The notes: generated from the sequence alone by a model not told the origin. DNA of 64,000 bases from Pseudomonas sp. FP1742 (GCF_030687145.1 NZ_CP117460.1:1178001-1242000), one strand, 5' to 3'; shown: positions 28,675-39,628, numbered from the stretch's first letter. Made by a program: numbers and translations.

Positions 28675-29196
28675 GTGGGTACTCCTTGTCATTTCGCTCT
28701 ATTTGAGCTGCAACCGAGTTTCAATCTGGACCTCGATCAGCTGGCTACGCGCTACCGTGAGTTGGCGCGCGGCGTTCATCCGGACCGCTTTGCCGACGCT
28801 TCCGAGCGCGAGCAGCGGCTGGCACTCGAGCAATCCGCGAGCCTCAACGAGGCCTACCAGACGCTCAAAAGCCCCCCCAAGCGCGCGCGATATTTGCTCG
28901 CATTGAGTGGTGGCGAGTTGCCGCTGGAGGTCACGGTGCATGATCCGGAGTTTCTTCTGCAGCAGATGGAGTTGCGTGAAGAGCTTGAGGATCTGCAGGA
29001 CAGCGCCGACATGGCGGGTATCGCCACGTTCAAGCGCCGCCTCAAGGCAGCTCAGGATGAACTGAACCAAAGCTTCGCAGCTTGCTGGAACGATGCGGCA
29101 CAACGCGAACGGGCCGAACGCCTGATGCGGCGCATGCAGTTCCTCGACAAGCTCACCTACGAAGTGCGCCAGTTAGAAGAGCGCCTCGACGATTAA
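28675..29196 (+). CDS. hscB: Co-chaperone HscB
   Basis: A 173-residue J-domain protein that delivers IscU to HscA. The J domain has the HPD motif in [11 protein letters not shown] (about residue 34) and [18 protein letters not shown]; the C-terminal three-helix domain binds IscU. The GTG start ([12 protein letters not shown]) follows the iscA stop by eight bases; upstream frame lies inside iscA. Confidence 0.95.
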   Translation: MGTPCHFALFELQPSFNLDLDQLATRYRELARGVHPDRFADASEREQRLALEQSASLNEAYQTLKSPPKRARYLLALSGGELPLEVTVHDPEFLLQQMELREELEDLQDSADMAGIATFKRRLKAAQDELNQSFAACWNDAAQRERAERLMRRMQFLDKLTYEVRQLEERLDD

Positions 29197-29247
29197 CCCA
29201 GTGCCGCTCCGGTCGCACGCCTGATATACAGATAAGTCCTGATCACG

Positions 29248-31113
29248 ATGGCCCTACTGCAGATCGCCGAACCCGGCCAAAGTCCTCAACCGCACCAGCG
29301 TCGTCTGGCTGTGGGGATCGACTTGGGCACTACCAATTCGCTGGTCGCTGCGTTGCGCAGTGGTCTTTCCGAGCCTCTGGCCGACGCGCAAGGGCGGGTT
29401 ATCCTGCCGTCTGCCGTGCGCTATCACGCCGATCGCGTCGAAGTCGGCGAGTCGGCGAAACTGGCTGCCGCCACCGATCCTTTGAATACCGTGTTGTCGG
29501 TCAAGCGCTTGATGGGTCGTGGTCTGTCCGACGTCAAGCAATTGGGCGATCAGCTGCCGTACCGCTTTGTCGACGGCGAGTCGCACATGCCGTTCATCGA
29601 CACGGTGCAAGGCCCGAAAAGCCCGGTCGAAGTCTCCGCCGATATCCTCAAGGTGCTGCGTCAGCGCGCTGAAGCGACCTTGGGTGGCGAACTGGTCGGC
29701 GCAGTGATCACCGTTCCGGCCTATTTCGATGATGCTCAGCGTCAAGCCACCAAGGATGCGGCCAAGCTGGCCGGCCTGAACGTGCTGCGCTTGCTCAATG
29801 AACCGACCGCTGCTGCGGTGGCTTACGGACTGGATCAACAGGCTGAAGGCCTGGTTGCCATTTATGACCTGGGCGGCGGCACCTTTGATATTTCGATTCT
29901 GCGCCTGACCGGCGGTGTATTCGAAGTGCTGGCTACCGGCGGCGACAGTGCGTTGGGTGGCGATGACTTCGATCACGCCATTGCTGGCTGGATTATCGAG
30001 AGTGCCGGTCTGTCGGCCGACCTCGATCCGGGCGAGCAACGCAATCTGTTGCAAACCGCTTGTGCGGCCAAAGAAGCCCTGACCAGTGCCTCGTCCGTCG
30101 AAGTCGCGTATGGCGACTGGAAGGCGGGGCTGACCCGTGAAGCGTTCAATGCGCTGATCGAGCCGATGGTCGCCCGCAGCCTGAAAGCCTGTCGTCGCGC
30201 GGTGCGTGATTCCGGCATTGAGCTGGAAGACGTTCATGCGGTGGTCATGGTCGGCGGCTCGACTCGCGTGCCGCGCGTGCGCGAAGCCGTTGCGCAAGCC
30301 TTCGGTCGTGAACCGCTGACCGAAATCGACCCGGATCAAGTCGTGGCCATCGGTGCCGCGATCCAGGCCGATACCCTGGCCGGCAACAAGCGTGACGGCG
30401 GCGAACTGCTGTTGCTCGACGTGATTCCGTTGTCCCTGGGGCTGGAAACCATGGGTGGCCTGATGGAGAAGGTGATTCCGCGCAACACCACCATCCCTGT
30501 CGCCCGGGCCCAGGACTTCACCACTTATAAAGACGGCCAGTCGGCCATGGCGATCCACGTATTGCAGGGTGAGCGCGAGCTGATCAGCGACTGCCGCTCC
30601 CTGGCGCGCTTCGAATTGCGTGGCATTCCAGCGATGGTTGCTGGTGCGGCGAAGATTCGCGTGACCTTCCAGGTCGATGCCGATGGTCTGCTCAGTGTCT
30701 CGGCCCGCGAACTGGGTTCGGGTGTCGAAGCCAGTATTCAGGTCAAGCCGTCCTACGGCCTGACCGACGGCGAAATCGCCAAGATGCTCAAGGATTCGTT
30801 CCAGCACGCCAACGACGACAAGGTCGCCCGGGTATTGCGTGAGCAGCAGGTCGATGCCCAGCGCCTGATCGAGGCCGTGCAGGGCGCTCTGGATGTCGAC
30901 GGCGAGCGCCTGCTCGACGCCGAGGAGCGCATGGTCATCGAAATGCAGATGCAGGAACTGACCGAATTGATGAAAGGCACCGATGGTTACGCCATCGAGC
31001 AGCAGACCAAGCGTCTGTCGCAAGTGACCGATGCGTTTGCTGCCCGCCGCCTGGACTCGACGGTGAAAGCCGCTCTGGCGGGGCGCAATTTGAATGAAAT
31101 CGAGGATAACTGA
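29248..31113 (+). CDS. hscA: Fe-S assembly chaperone HscA
   Basis: A 621-residue Hsp70-class chaperone for cluster transfer from IscU. Nucleotide-domain signatures: [14 protein letters not shown] (about 27), [14 protein letters not shown] (about 207) and [15 protein letters not shown] (about 332). The substrate domain from about 395 begins [17 protein letters not shown]. The stop overlaps the fdx ATG by one base. Confidence 0.97.
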   Translation: MALLQIAEPGQSPQPHQRRLAVGIDLGTTNSLVAALRSGLSEPLADAQGRVILPSAVRYHADRVEVGESAKLAAATDPLNTVLSVKRLMGRGLSDVKQLGDQLPYRFVDGESHMPFIDTVQGPKSPVEVSADILKVLRQRAEATLGGELVGAVITVPAYFDDAQRQATKDAAKLAGLNVLRLLNEPTAAAVAYGLDQQAEGLVAIYDLGGGTFDISILRLTGGVFEVLATGGDSALGGDDFDHAIAGWIIESAGLSADLDPGEQRNLLQTACAAKEALTSASSVEVAYGDWKAGLTREAFNALIEPMVARSLKACRRAVRDSGIELEDVHAVVMVGGSTRVPRVREAVAQAFGREPLTEIDPDQVVAIGAAIQADTLAGNKRDGGELLLLDVIPLSLGLETMGGLMEKVIPRNTTIPVARAQDFTTYKDGQSAMAIHVLQGERELISDCRSLARFELRGIPAMVAGAAKIRVTFQVDADGLLSVSARELGSGVEASIQVKPSYGLTDGEIAKMLKDSFQHANDDKVARVLREQQVDAQRLIEAVQGALDVDGERLLDAEERMVIEMQMQELTELMKGTDGYAIEQQTKRLSQVTDAFAARRLDSTVKAALAGRNLNEIEDN

Positions 31114-31454
31114 TGCCGCAGGTCATTTTTCTGCCACACGAGAAGTTCTGCCCGGAAGGCATGGTTGTGGAGGCTGAGCCTGGCATATCCATTCTCGAGC
31201 TGGCCCATGAACACCATATCGAGATGGAAAGTGCCTGCGGCGGCGTCTGCGCGTGCACCACTTGTCACTGCATCATTCGTGAGGGTTTCGACTCGCTGGA
31301 AGAGGCTGATGAGCTGGAGGAGGACTATCTTGATAAGGCCTGGGGGCTGGAAGCCCAGTCGCGTCTGGCCTGTCAGGCAAAGGTCGGGACTGAAGACCTG
31401 ACCGTCGAAATTCCGAAATACTCGCTCAACCATGCAGCCGAAGCGCCGCACTGA
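31113..31454 (+). CDS. fdx: Isc-type [2Fe-2S] ferredoxin
   Basis: A 113-residue adrenodoxin-like ferredoxin that gives electrons for cluster assembly. The four cysteine ligands are in ESACGGVCACTTCHCII (about 42-51) and LACQ (about 87). It overlaps hscA by one base. Confidence 0.97.
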   Translation: MPQVIFLPHEKFCPEGMVVEAEPGISILELAHEHHIEMESACGGVCACTTCHCIIREGFDSLEEADELEEDYLDKAWGLEAQSRLACQAKVGTEDLTVEIPKYSLNHAAEAPH

Positions 31455-31468
31455 TTCAAGGAGCTTTC

Positions 31469-31669
31469 ATGAGCCTGAAATGGGTTGATGTGCTGGAAAT
31501 CGCGATCCAGCTGGCTGAATCAAAGCCGGATGTGGACCCGCGTTATGTGAACTTCGTCGATCTGCACCAGTGGGTGCTGGCATTGCCGGAGTTCAGTGAT
31601 GATCCGGCCCGCGGTGGCGAGAAGGTGCTTGAAGCCATTCAGGCCGCCTGGATCGAAGAAGCGGACTGA
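31469..31669 (+). CDS. iscX: IscX, acidic Fe-S assembly protein
   Basis: A 66-residue acidic protein, SLKWVDVLEIAIQLAESKPDVDP to AAWIEEAD, which binds IscS and modulates desulfurase activity. AAGGAGC precedes the ATG. Last gene of the operon, followed by a terminator. Confidence 0.96.
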   Translation: MSLKWVDVLEIAIQLAESKPDVDPRYVNFVDLHQWVLALPEFSDDPARGGEKVLEAIQAAWIEEAD

Positions 31670-31702
31670 GTCTGCACCGTACGCAGTTAGGCAATACCAA
31701 AG

Positions 31703-31734
31703 AACCCGCGTATAATTCGCGGGTTTAATTTTTC
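31703..31734 (+). terminator. Terminator of the isc operon
   Basis: AACCCGCG at 31703-31710 pairs with CGCGGGTT at 31718-31725, followed by TAATTTTT. It lies between iscX and ndk. Confidence 0.85.
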
Positions 31735-31761
31735 GCAAATTACCGTTTCTGGAGTTACACC

Positions 31762-32187
31762 ATGGCTGTTCAACGTACTTTCTCCATCATCAAGCCTGAC
31801 GCCGTTGCTAAAAACGTGATCGGCAAGATCGTTTCCCGTTTCGAAGACGCTGGCCTGCGCGTTGTAGCTTCGAAAATGAAGCAACTGTCCAAAGCCGAAG
31901 CTGAAGGCTTCTACGCTGAGCACAGCGCTCGTGGTTTCTTCAACGACCTGGTTGCTTTCATGATTTCCGGTCCGGTTGTCGTTCAGGTTCTGGAAGGCGA
32001 AAACGCTATCGCTCTGAACCGTGAGCTGATGGGCGCTACCAACCCTAAAGAAGCTGCTCCAGGCACCATCCGCGCTGACTTCGCTGATTCGATCGACGCC
32101 AACGCTGTACACGGTTCGGACTCCGAAGCCGCTGCTGCTCGCGAAATCTCGTACTTCTTCGCAGCTACTGAAGTAACCGCTCGCTAA
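31762..32187 (+). CDS. ndk: Nucleoside diphosphate kinase
   Basis: A 141-residue enzyme balancing NTP pools. [20 protein letters not shown] is the family start and the phospho-His is in [18 protein letters not shown] (about 117). A GGAG SD precedes the ATG. Codon use is strongly biased, consistent with high expression. Confidence 0.98.
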   Translation: MAVQRTFSIIKPDAVAKNVIGKIVSRFEDAGLRVVASKMKQLSKAEAEGFYAEHSARGFFNDLVAFMISGPVVVQVLEGENAIALNRELMGATNPKEAAPGTIRADFADSIDANAVHGSDSEAAAAREISYFFAATEVTAR

Positions 32188-32215
32188 GCATTGGCTTAAG
32201 AGTGAAGGTGAATCC

Positions 32216-33364
32216 ATGACTACATCGACTGTAAAAACCAACCTGCTGGGTCTGACTCAGCAGGAAATGGAGAAATTCTTCGACTCGATCGGGGAGAAGC
32301 GTTTCCGTGCCGGTCAGGTAATGAAATGGATTCACCACTTTGGCGTCGATGATTTCGACGCCATGACGAATGTCAGCAAGGCCTTGCGCGAAAAGCTCAA
32401 GGCCGTTGCTGAAATTCGTGGTCCGGAAGTGGTCAGCGAGGACATCTCCAGCGACGGCACCCGTAAGTGGGTGGTGCGCGTGGCGTCCGGCAGCTGCGTC
32501 GAGACCGTTTACATTCCCCAGGGCAAACGCGGCACATTGTGCGTTTCGTCCCAGGCAGGCTGTGCCCTGGATTGCAGTTTCTGCTCCACCGGCAAGCAAG
32601 GTTTCAATAGCAACCTCACCGCCGCCGAAGTCATCGGCCAGGTGTGGATTGCCAACAAATCCTTTGGCAGCGTCCCGGCAACCGTCGACCGTGCCATCAC
32701 CAACGTGGTGATGATGGGCATGGGTGAGCCGCTGCTGAACTTCGACAACGTCGTGGCCGCCATGCATCTGATGATGGATGACCTGGGCTACGGGATCTCC
32801 AAGCGCCGCGTGACCCTGTCCACTTCGGGCGTGGTGCCGATGATCGATGAGCTGTCCAAGCACATCGACGTCTCCCTGGCGTTGTCGTTGCACGCACCGA
32901 ATGACGCATTGCGTAACCAATTGGTGCCGATCAACAAGAAATATCCGCTTAAGATGCTGCTGGAGTCGTGCCAGCGCTACATGTCGTCCCTGGGCGAAAA
33001 GCGTGTGCTGACCATCGAGTACACCTTGCTCAAGGACATCAACGACAAGGTCGAACATGCCGTTGAGATGATCGAGTTGCTCAAGAACATCCCGTGCAAG
33101 ATCAACCTGATTCCGTTCAACCCGTTCCCGCATTCCGGTTACGAGCGCCCGAGCAACAACGCGATTCGCCGTTTCCAGGATCAGCTTCACCATGCCGGCT
33201 TCAACGTCACCGTGCGCACAACCCGCGGTGAAGACATCGATGCCGCGTGTGGCCAATTGGTAGGACAGGTGCTGGATCGCACCCGTCGCAGTGAACGTTA
33301 TATCGCCGTGCGTGAGTTGAGCGCCGACAACGATATGGCGCAAAACGCTGCGAACAATAATTAA
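32216..33364 (+). CDS. rlmN: Dual-specificity 23S rRNA/tRNA adenine-C2 methyltransferase
   Basis: A 382-residue radical SAM enzyme that methylates A2503 of 23S rRNA and A37 of some tRNAs. The radical-SAM cysteines are in [11 protein letters not shown] (about 108-115) and [10 protein letters not shown] follows. The catalytic Cys near the C-terminus is in [19 protein letters not shown] context ([13 protein letters not shown]). It precedes pilF by 12 bases, a conserved pair in Pseudomonas. Confidence 0.97.
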   Translation: MTTSTVKTNLLGLTQQEMEKFFDSIGEKRFRAGQVMKWIHHFGVDDFDAMTNVSKALREKLKAVAEIRGPEVVSEDISSDGTRKWVVRVASGSCVETVYIPQGKRGTLCVSSQAGCALDCSFCSTGKQGFNSNLTAAEVIGQVWIANKSFGSVPATVDRAITNVVMMGMGEPLLNFDNVVAAMHLMMDDLGYGISKRRVTLSTSGVVPMIDELSKHIDVSLALSLHAPNDALRNQLVPINKKYPLKMLLESCQRYMSSLGEKRVLTIEYTLLKDINDKVEHAVEMIELLKNIPCKINLIPFNPFPHSGYERPSNNAIRRFQDQLHHAGFNVTVRTTRGEDIDAACGQLVGQVLDRTRRSERYIAVRELSADNDMAQNAANNN

Positions 33365-33376
33365 GAGAGGATCTCT

Positions 33377-34135
33377 ATGTCCCTGCGCTTCGCGCTGCTT
33401 GTGCTGTTGGCCAGCCTCTGTGCTGGATGTGTCCTGTCGGGCGATTTCAACCCGATGAAGACCAGCAAGGGCCGTGACGAAGCGCGCGCCGCCTACGTGC
33501 AGCTGGGCTTGGGGTACTTGCAGCAGGGCATGACAGAGCGCGCCAAGGTCCCTTTGAAGAAGGCGTTGGAGCTGGATGACTCGGATCCTGACGCCAACGC
33601 GGCTCTGGGGCTGGTGTTCCAGGCGGAAATGGAGCCGGAACTGGCCGATCAGCATTTTCTCAAGGCGCTGTCTTCTCGTCCCGCCGACGCGCGAATCCTG
33701 AACAACTACGGCAGTTTTCTGTTCGAAGAAAAACGTTACAAAGAGGCGTACGAGCGCTTTGAACAGGCCGCCGCCGATACCCTGTATCCTGAGCGTTCGC
33801 GGGTGTTCGAGAACCTAGGCATGACCGCTTCAAAGCTTGGTCAGCGCGATCTCGCCCGTCAGCAACTGGAAAAAGCATTGCGTTTGAACCGTCAACAGCC
33901 ACGTGCCTTGCTGGAAATGGCTGAGTTGTCCTTCGAAGACAGGCATTATGTGCCCGCGCGTGACTATTACGATCGTTTTAGCCTGCTCAGCGAGCAAAAT
34001 GCACGTAGTCTATTGCTCGGCGTTCGGCTGGCAAAAGTGTTCGAAGATCGCGACAAGGCCGCTAGTGCAGGCCTGCAACTAAAACGACTCTATCCCGGTA
34101 CGCCGGAATATCAGCAATACCTGTCGGAGCAATGA
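33377..34135 (+). CDS. pilF: Type IV pilus assembly lipoprotein PilF/PilW
   Basis: A 252-residue outer-membrane lipoprotein, the pilotin needed for PilQ secretin localisation. The lipoprotein signal peptide ends in the lipobox LCAGC (Cys about 18). About six TPR repeats fill residues 35-240 (AAYVQLGLGYLQQGMTERAK and later copies). It lies between rlmN and rodZ and overlaps the next ATG by four bases (ATGA). Confidence 0.93.
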   Translation: MSLRFALLVLLASLCAGCVLSGDFNPMKTSKGRDEARAAYVQLGLGYLQQGMTERAKVPLKKALELDDSDPDANAALGLVFQAEMEPELADQHFLKALSSRPADARILNNYGSFLFEEKRYKEAYERFEQAAADTLYPERSRVFENLGMTASKLGQRDLARQQLEKALRLNRQQPRALLEMAELSFEDRHYVPARDYYDRFSLLSEQNARSLLLGVRLAKVFEDRDKAASAGLQLKRLYPGTPEYQQYLSEQ

Positions 34136-35151
34136 TGAAAGCGGCGCATCCCGAAGTTGTAGCAGCGAATCGCGTAAACCCCGGTGAGACTTTGCGCCAG
34201 GCCCGCGAAAGCAATGGCTGGTCGCTGGCCGAAGTGGCCCTCAAGCTCAACCTCACCGTCAATTCCCTGAGTAATCTGGAAGCCGGCGCTTTCGACAAGC
34301 TGCCTGGCCATACCTTTGCTCGTGGTTATATTCGCGCGTATGCCAAATTGCTGGGCATGGACCAGGCCGTTCTGGTTCAGCAGTTCGATCAATCCACCGG
34401 TACCGACTCCCAGGGCAGCAACGTCCACAGCCTGGGGCGTATCGAAGAGCCGGTTCGGGTTTCGCACACAATTTTGCGAATTGTCAGCCTGCTGTTGCTG
34501 ATCGCGGTGATTGGCGGTGGTTTTGTCTGGTGGCAGGATCAAACCTCTCTGCGCACCAAGGACCTGGTCAGCCTGACCCCGGAACACGTTGAAGTCGAAG
34601 GCGCCGACGGCACCACCCAGATTCATCCGCTGGACGAGCCGGAAGACCAGGCCGTCGCACAAGGTCAGGCTGAAGGTGAAACACCTCTCGCGTTGCCTCA
34701 GGCCGAGACATCGGCCGAGGAACCAGCCAGCGCCGAAGCGAGCGCACCGACTCCAGCTCCAGCAACCCCGGTGGCCACGCCTGCGGCTCCGGCCCACAGC
34801 ACTGCCCCGGTTGTCGCGGCAGCGCCGGCCCCGGCGGTTCCCGCTGTGCCGGCACCGGTTGTCGCGGCTCCGGTTGCTCCGACCGCACCCGCAGCTGCTC
34901 CGGTAGCCGGGCAAGGCCAGGTTCAACTGCAATTCACCGCCGATTGCTGGACGCAAGTGACCGACGGCACCGGCAAGGTGCTGTTGAGTGGTCTCAAGCG
35001 TAAAGGCGAAAGTGTTTCCGTCAGCGGCAAACCGCCCTTTGCCGTGCGTCTGGGCTTCGCCCGTGGCGCGCAGGTCAGCTACAACGGGCAAGTGGTTGAT
35101 GTCGCTCCGTTCACCAGTGGCGAGACTGCTCGCCTGAAGTTGGGTCAATAA
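34132..35151 (+). CDS. rodZ: RodZ-like helix-turn-helix membrane protein
   Basis: A 339-residue bitopic protein tied to cell shape through MreB. Residues 15-85 form the HTH_25 domain (GETLRQARESNGWSLAEVAL). One transmembrane segment follows (ILRIVSLLLLIAVIGGGFVW, about 113-132). A long Ala/Pro/Val-rich linker spans about 190-260, and the C-terminal DUF4115 domain (VQLQFTADCWTQVTDGTGKV) ends the protein. Two tandem ATGs (34132, 34135) are possible starts. Confidence 0.93.
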   Translation: MMKAAHPEVVAANRVNPGETLRQARESNGWSLAEVALKLNLTVNSLSNLEAGAFDKLPGHTFARGYIRAYAKLLGMDQAVLVQQFDQSTGTDSQGSNVHSLGRIEEPVRVSHTILRIVSLLLLIAVIGGGFVWWQDQTSLRTKDLVSLTPEHVEVEGADGTTQIHPLDEPEDQAVAQGQAEGETPLALPQAETSAEEPASAEASAPTPAPATPVATPAAPAHSTAPVVAAAPAPAVPAVPAPVVAAPVAPTAPAAAPVAGQGQVQLQFTADCWTQVTDGTGKVLLSGLKRKGESVSVSGKPPFAVRLGFARGAQVSYNGQVVDVAPFTSGETARLKLGQ

Positions 35152-35154
35152 GTC

Positions 35155-36264
35155 ATGCACGGCGAATCTCCAATCAAGCGTCGCGAATCCCGCAAGATCT
35201 GGGTCGGTAACGTACCTGTTGGCGGCGATGCGCCCATCGCCGTGCAGAGCATGACCAACAGCGATACCAATGACGTGGCCGCCACCGTGGCCCAGATCAA
35301 TCGTCTGGAAGCCGCTGGCGTCGATATCGTACGGGTCTCGGTGCCGGACATGGACGCCGCCGAAGCCTTCGGCAAGATCAAGCAGCTGGTCAAAGTGCCG
35401 TTGGTGGCCGACATCCATTTCGACTACCGGATTGCTCTGCGCGTAGCCGAACTGGGCGTCGATTGCCTGCGTATCAACCCGGGCAACATCGGTCGTGAAG
35501 ACCGCGTGCGTGCGGTGGTCGATGCCGCCCGTGATCGCGGGATTCCGATCCGCATCGGCGTCAACGCCGGTTCCCTGGAAAAAGACCTGCAAAAGAAATA
35601 CGGCGAGCCGACTCCCGCTGCGCTGGTCGAGTCCGCCCTGCGTCACGTCGAACACCTCGAACGCCTGAATTTCCAGGACTTCAAGGTCAGCGTAAAAGCC
35701 TCCGACGTGTTCATGGCCGTTGAAGCCTACCGCTTGCTGGCCAAGGAAATCGTCCAGCCGTTGCACTTGGGGATTACCGAAGCCGGTGGTTTGCGTTCAG
35801 GCACAGTGAAATCCGCGGTGGGCCTCGGTATGCTGCTCGCCGAAGGGATTGGCGATACTATTCGCATCTCGTTGGCGGCCGACCCGGTCGAGGAAGTGAA
35901 AGTCGGCTACGACATTCTCAAATCCCTGCACTTGCGTTCCCGTGGCATCAACTTCATCGCCTGCCCGAGCTGCTCGCGGCAGAACTTCGATGTGGTCAAA
36001 ACCATGAACGAGCTGGAAGGGCGCCTCGAAGACCTGCTGGTGCCGCTGGATGTCGCGGTAATCGGTTGCGTGGTCAACGGGCCGGGCGAAGCCAAGGAAG
36101 CCCATATCGGCTTGACCGGCGGCACGCCAAACCTGATTTACATCGACGGCAAGCCGTCGCAGAAACTGACGAATGACAATCTGGTGGATGAGCTTGAACG
36201 CTTGATCCGGCAGAAAGCGGCCGAAAAGGTCGAAGCTGACGCAGCTGTAATCGCTCGCGGCTGA
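35155..36264 (+). CDS. ispG: 4-hydroxy-3-methylbut-2-enyl diphosphate synthase
   Basis: A 369-residue [4Fe-4S] enzyme of the MEP isoprenoid pathway that converts MEcPP to HMBPP. A TIM-barrel N-terminal part starts [20 protein letters not shown]. Cluster ligands are in [13 protein letters not shown] and [15 protein letters not shown], the latter including the Glu ligand. It starts three bases after the rodZ stop and precedes hisS, a conserved order. Confidence 0.97.
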   Translation: MHGESPIKRRESRKIWVGNVPVGGDAPIAVQSMTNSDTNDVAATVAQINRLEAAGVDIVRVSVPDMDAAEAFGKIKQLVKVPLVADIHFDYRIALRVAELGVDCLRINPGNIGREDRVRAVVDAARDRGIPIRIGVNAGSLEKDLQKKYGEPTPAALVESALRHVEHLERLNFQDFKVSVKASDVFMAVEAYRLLAKEIVQPLHLGITEAGGLRSGTVKSAVGLGMLLAEGIGDTIRISLAADPVEEVKVGYDILKSLHLRSRGINFIACPSCSRQNFDVVKTMNELEGRLEDLLVPLDVAVIGCVVNGPGEAKEAHIGLTGGTPNLIYIDGKPSQKLTNDNLVDELERLIRQKAAEKVEADAAVIARG

Positions 36265-36301
36265 CTCTGACTAAAGAGCCGAACGAATTTAAGGATTTAA
36301 A

Positions 36302-37591
36302 GTGAGCAAGTCTCTGCAAGCCATTCGTGGCATGAACGACATCCTGCCCGAACAGACTCCCCTGTGGCGTCATTTCGAGGGCACTGTTTCGCGTCTGCTG
36401 GATAACTACGGTTACAAGCAGATCCGCATGCCGATCGTCGAGTTCACCGAGCTGTTCAAGCGCTCGATCGGTGAAGTGACCGACATCGTCGAAAAAGAGA
36501 TGTACACCTTCGAAGACCGCAACGGCGATTCCCTGACCCTGCGCCCTGAAGGCACAGCGGCCTGCGTGCGTGCGGTGCTCGAGCACGGCATCACCGGCGG
36601 TGGCCAGGTGCAGAAACTCTGGTACATCGGCCCGATGTTCCGTCACGAACGTCCACAGAAAGGTCGTTATCGCCAGTTCCACCAGATCGGTTGCGAAGTC
36701 TTCAACCTCGACGGTCCGGACATCGACGCCGAGTTGATCGTGCTGACCTGGCGCCTGTGGGGCGAACTGGGTATCCGCGATGCGGTCAAGCTCGAGCTCA
36801 ATAGCCTGGGCACTGCCGAATCCCGCGCTCGTTATCGCGAAGCACTGGTCGAGTACCTGACCGCTCGCCTGGATCAACTGGACGAAGACAGCCAGCGCCG
36901 TCTGAAGACCAACCCGCTGCGGGTCCTGGATACCAAGAACACCGACACTCAAGCGGTGCTGGCCGACGCGCCGAAAATGGCCGACTACCTCGACGAAGAA
37001 TCCCGCGTGCACTTCGAGGGCCTCAAGGCTCGCCTGGACGCCGCCGGCATTCCTTATGTGATCAACCCGAAGCTGGTTCGCGGGCTGGATTACTACAGCA
37101 AGACCGTTTTCGAATGGGTCACCGACCAGTTGGGCGCCCAGGGCACCGTGTGTGCCGGTGGTCGTTACGACGGCCTGGTGGAGCAGATGGGCGGCAAGCC
37201 GACCCCGGGCGTAGGTTTCGCCATGGGTATCGAACGCCTGGTACTGCTGCTTGAAACCCTTGAACAGATCCCGGAAGAAATCTCCCGTCAGGTCGATGTC
37301 TACCTGTGTGCCTTCGGCGAGGCCGCCGAACTGGCTGCCCTGACGTTGAGCGAAAAGGTGCGTGATCAATTGCCCAACCTGCGCCTGCAAGTCAATGCCG
37401 GTGCCGGCAGCTTCAAAAGCCAGTTCAAGAAAGCCGACAAGAGCGGTGCGTTGTACGCATTGATCCTCGGTGACGACGAAATGGCCCAGCAAGTGGTAGG
37501 TTTCAAACCCCTGCGTGGCCAGGGCGAACAACAAAGCATTGCCTGGGATGCGCTTGCTGCACACCTGGCCACCTGCGTCGTGCAGGGTTGA
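36302..37591 (+). CDS. hisS: Histidyl-tRNA synthetase
   Basis: A 429-residue class II synthetase. Motif 2 is in [21 protein letters not shown], the His-specific motif in [15 protein letters not shown], and class II motif 3 in [15 protein letters not shown]. The C-terminal anticodon domain covers about 330-429. The GTG start at 36302 follows TTAAGG and gives [18 protein letters not shown], the family N-terminus. Confidence 0.98.
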   Translation: MSKSLQAIRGMNDILPEQTPLWRHFEGTVSRLLDNYGYKQIRMPIVEFTELFKRSIGEVTDIVEKEMYTFEDRNGDSLTLRPEGTAACVRAVLEHGITGGGQVQKLWYIGPMFRHERPQKGRYRQFHQIGCEVFNLDGPDIDAELIVLTWRLWGELGIRDAVKLELNSLGTAESRARYREALVEYLTARLDQLDEDSQRRLKTNPLRVLDTKNTDTQAVLADAPKMADYLDEESRVHFEGLKARLDAAGIPYVINPKLVRGLDYYSKTVFEWVTDQLGAQGTVCAGGRYDGLVEQMGGKPTPGVGFAMGIERLVLLLETLEQIPEEISRQVDVYLCAFGEAAELAALTLSEKVRDQLPNLRLQVNAGAGSFKSQFKKADKSGALYALILGDDEMAQQVVGFKPLRGQGEQQSIAWDALAAHLATCVVQG

Positions 37592-37631
37592 AGCTGTCAA
37601 ACAGCCGATTTAGCGATTAAGGAGTATTGGG

Positions 37632-38273
37632 GTGTCGAGTACCGAAGACGAACATCTGGCGGAGTTGAAGGACTGGTGGACACGCAACGGCAAGCCCCTG
37701 GTCACTGGCGGCCTGTTGGCGCTGGTCATCGTATTCGGCTGGCAGGCCTTTCAGAAGTATCAGAGCAATCAGTCGCAAGGCGCCTCGATTCTCTACCAGC
37801 AATTGCTGGAAACCACGCTGACGCCTGACGGCAAGCCTGATGCTGCACGTGTTTCGGATCTGGCCGGCAAGCTCAACAGCGAGTTCGGCGGCACCGCTTA
37901 CGCGCAATACGGCAGCCTGTTCGTGGCGAAAGTCGCGGTCGACAGCGGCAAGCTCGACGACGCAGCCAGCGAGCTGAAAGCCATTGTCGACAAACCGGCC
38001 AACCCGGCACTGGGTGAAGTCGCCCGTCAGCGCCTGGCGCAGGTACTGGCCGCGCAGAACAAGGTCGATGAAGCCCTGAAACTGCTCGAAGGCGATGCCG
38101 ACAAGGCCTTCCTGGCCACTCGTGAAGAACTCAAGGGCGACCTGCTGGTGCAGCTGGGCCGTACCGACGAAGCGAACGCGGCGTATCAAAAAGCCAAGGC
38201 GGCACTGTCGGATGAAGCGGCGGTCGGTGGCCTACAAATCAAGCTGGACGACCTGGCCAAAGGGGATGCGTGA
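37632..38273 (+). CDS. yfgM: YfgM-like TPR protein, SecYEG ancillary subunit
   Basis: A 213-residue bitopic membrane protein. A short cytoplasmic N-terminus (SSTEDEHLAELKDWWTRNGK) is followed by one transmembrane helix (about 22-42) and periplasmic TPR repeats. E. coli YfgM, next to bamB, joins the translocon with PpiD and links it to periplasmic chaperones. The GTG start follows AAGGAG. bamB begins two bases after its stop. Confidence 0.93.
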   Translation: MSSTEDEHLAELKDWWTRNGKPLVTGGLLALVIVFGWQAFQKYQSNQSQGASILYQQLLETTLTPDGKPDAARVSDLAGKLNSEFGGTAYAQYGSLFVAKVAVDSGKLDDAASELKAIVDKPANPALGEVARQRLAQVLAAQNKVDEALKLLEGDADKAFLATREELKGDLLVQLGRTDEANAAYQKAKAALSDEAAVGGLQIKLDDLAKGDA

Positions 38274-38274
38274 C

Positions 38275-39417
38275 GTGATCCGTTGGAAACATGCAGCATT
38301 GCTGGCTCTGGCCATTCTGGCCGCGGGTTGCAGCAGCAACAGCAAAAAAGAATTGCCACCGGCCGAGCTGACCGACTTCAAAGAAGAAGTGGTTCTGCAC
38401 AAGCAGTGGAGTCGTTCGATCGGTAACGGTCAGGGCGAAACCTACAACATGCTGGTTCCGGCGATCGATGGCGATACCATCTATGCCGCCGACGTCACCG
38501 GTGTGGTGATGGCGATGGATCGCAGCAATGGCGACATCAAATGGAAGAAAGATCTCGAACTGCCTGTCTCCGGCGCCGTTGGCGTGGGTTACGGTCTGGT
38601 CATGATCGGCACGCTCAAGGGTGAAATCGTTGCCCTGGATGCCAGCAGCGGTGAAGAGAAATGGCGCGCTCGCGTGACCAGCGAAGTTCTCGCGCCGCCG
38701 GCCACCAACGGTGACGTTGTTGTGGTGCAGACCCAGGATGACCGTCTGATCGGTCTGGACGCCGCCACCGGCAACCAGCGCTGGTTGTATGACAGCACGC
38801 CGGCAGTCCTGACCCTGCGCGGCACCAGCGCACCGATCGTCACCAACCGCCTTGCGGTGGCTGGCCTGTCGACCGGTAAAGTGGTCGCTCTGGATATTTC
38901 CAACGGCGTGCCGGTGTGGGAACAGCGTGTAGCGATTCCACAAGGTCGTTCGGAGCTGGAGCGTGTGGTCGATATCGACGGTGGCTTGCTGCTGTCCGGC
39001 GGTACACTGTATGTCGCCAGCTACCAGGGTCGCGTCGCGGCACTGGACCTGGAAAGCGGTCGTCAGCTCTGGCAGCGTGATGCTTCCAGTTATGCCGGTG
39101 TCGCCCAGGGTTTTGGCAGCGTCTACGTGAGCCTGTCTTCGGGCACTGTTGAAGGCGTCGACGAGCGTTCCACCACTGCATTGTGGAGCAACGATTCGCT
39201 GGCCCGCCGTCAACTGTCGGCTCCGGAAGTGTTCTCCAGCTACGTTGCAGTCGGTGACCTGGAAGGTTACCTGCACCTGCTGAGTCAGGTGGACGGTCGT
39301 TTCGTCGGCCGCGAGCGCATCGACAGCGACGGCCTGCGTGCCCGTCCGCTGGTGGTGGGTGACACGATTTATGTGTATGGCAACAGCGGCAAACTGGAAG
39401 CCCTGACCATCAAGTAA
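38275..39417 (+). CDS. bamB: Outer membrane protein assembly factor BamB
   Basis: A 380-residue lipoprotein of the BAM complex. The signal peptide MIRWKHAALLALAILAAGCSS carries the lipobox LAAGC. Eight PQQ-like beta-propeller repeats follow, for example DGDTIYAADVTGVVMAMD and GTLYVASYQGRVAALDLESG. The GTG at 38275 has AAGGGG at 9-base spacing; an ATG at 38266 is also possible and would overlap yfgM. Confidence 0.95.
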   Translation: MIRWKHAALLALAILAAGCSSNSKKELPPAELTDFKEEVVLHKQWSRSIGNGQGETYNMLVPAIDGDTIYAADVTGVVMAMDRSNGDIKWKKDLELPVSGAVGVGYGLVMIGTLKGEIVALDASSGEEKWRARVTSEVLAPPATNGDVVVVQTQDDRLIGLDAATGNQRWLYDSTPAVLTLRGTSAPIVTNRLAVAGLSTGKVVALDISNGVPVWEQRVAIPQGRSELERVVDIDGGLLLSGGTLYVASYQGRVAALDLESGRQLWQRDASSYAGVAQGFGSVYVSLSSGTVEGVDERSTTALWSNDSLARRQLSAPEVFSSYVAVGDLEGYLHLLSQVDGRFVGRERIDSDGLRARPLVVGDTIYVYGNSGKLEALTIK

Positions 39418-39424
39418 CAACTAT

Positions 39425-39445
39425 GCTTGGGGTTGATCCCCAAGC
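39425..39445. other. Hairpin just after bamB
   Basis: GCTTGGGG, TTGAT, CCCCAAGC: a perfect 8-bp stem seven bases after the bamB stop, not followed by a T run. It may stabilise the mRNA 3' end; a true terminator lies downstream. Confidence 0.5.
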
Positions 39446-39452
39446 GGCTTCA

Positions 39453-39557
39453 CCTGTGGGAGCGGGCTTGCTCGCGAAGGGCGTCAACGATGACACGTAC
39501 AACCTGAGTAAATGCGGTGCTATTACGTTTTTTCGCGAGCAAGCCCGCTCTCACAGT
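39453..39557. repeat. Inverted REP pair between bamB and der
   Basis: CCTGTGGGAGCGGGCTTGCT at 39453, and inverted TTTCGCGAGCAAGCCCGCTC with TCACAGT at the far end. The second half has one change in the target core (CTCTCAC in place of CTCCCAC). Confidence 0.88.
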
Positions 39558-39573
39558 GCTGCCCCGAGCACCA

Positions 39574-39596
39574 GCCGCTGCCTCGCAGCGGCTTTT
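39574..39596 (+). terminator. Terminator of the hisS-bamB unit
   Basis: GCCGCTGC and GCAGCGGC pair around a CTC loop, followed by TTTTGTATTTT. It lies 33 bases before der, so der probably has its own promoter or relies on readthrough. Confidence 0.8.
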
Positions 39597-39628
39597 GTAT
39601 TTTCTGAAATAACGAAGTGGAGAGCCGC

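Noticed and set aside
29254..31023. A 589-codon minus-strand open frame opposite hscA
   Set aside because: Antisense shadow of a strongly biased coding gene; no domain or start signal.
31711..31716. TATAAT before ndk as a promoter -10 box
   Set aside because: It falls in the loop of the isc terminator and no acceptable -35 box lies 16-18 bases upstream.
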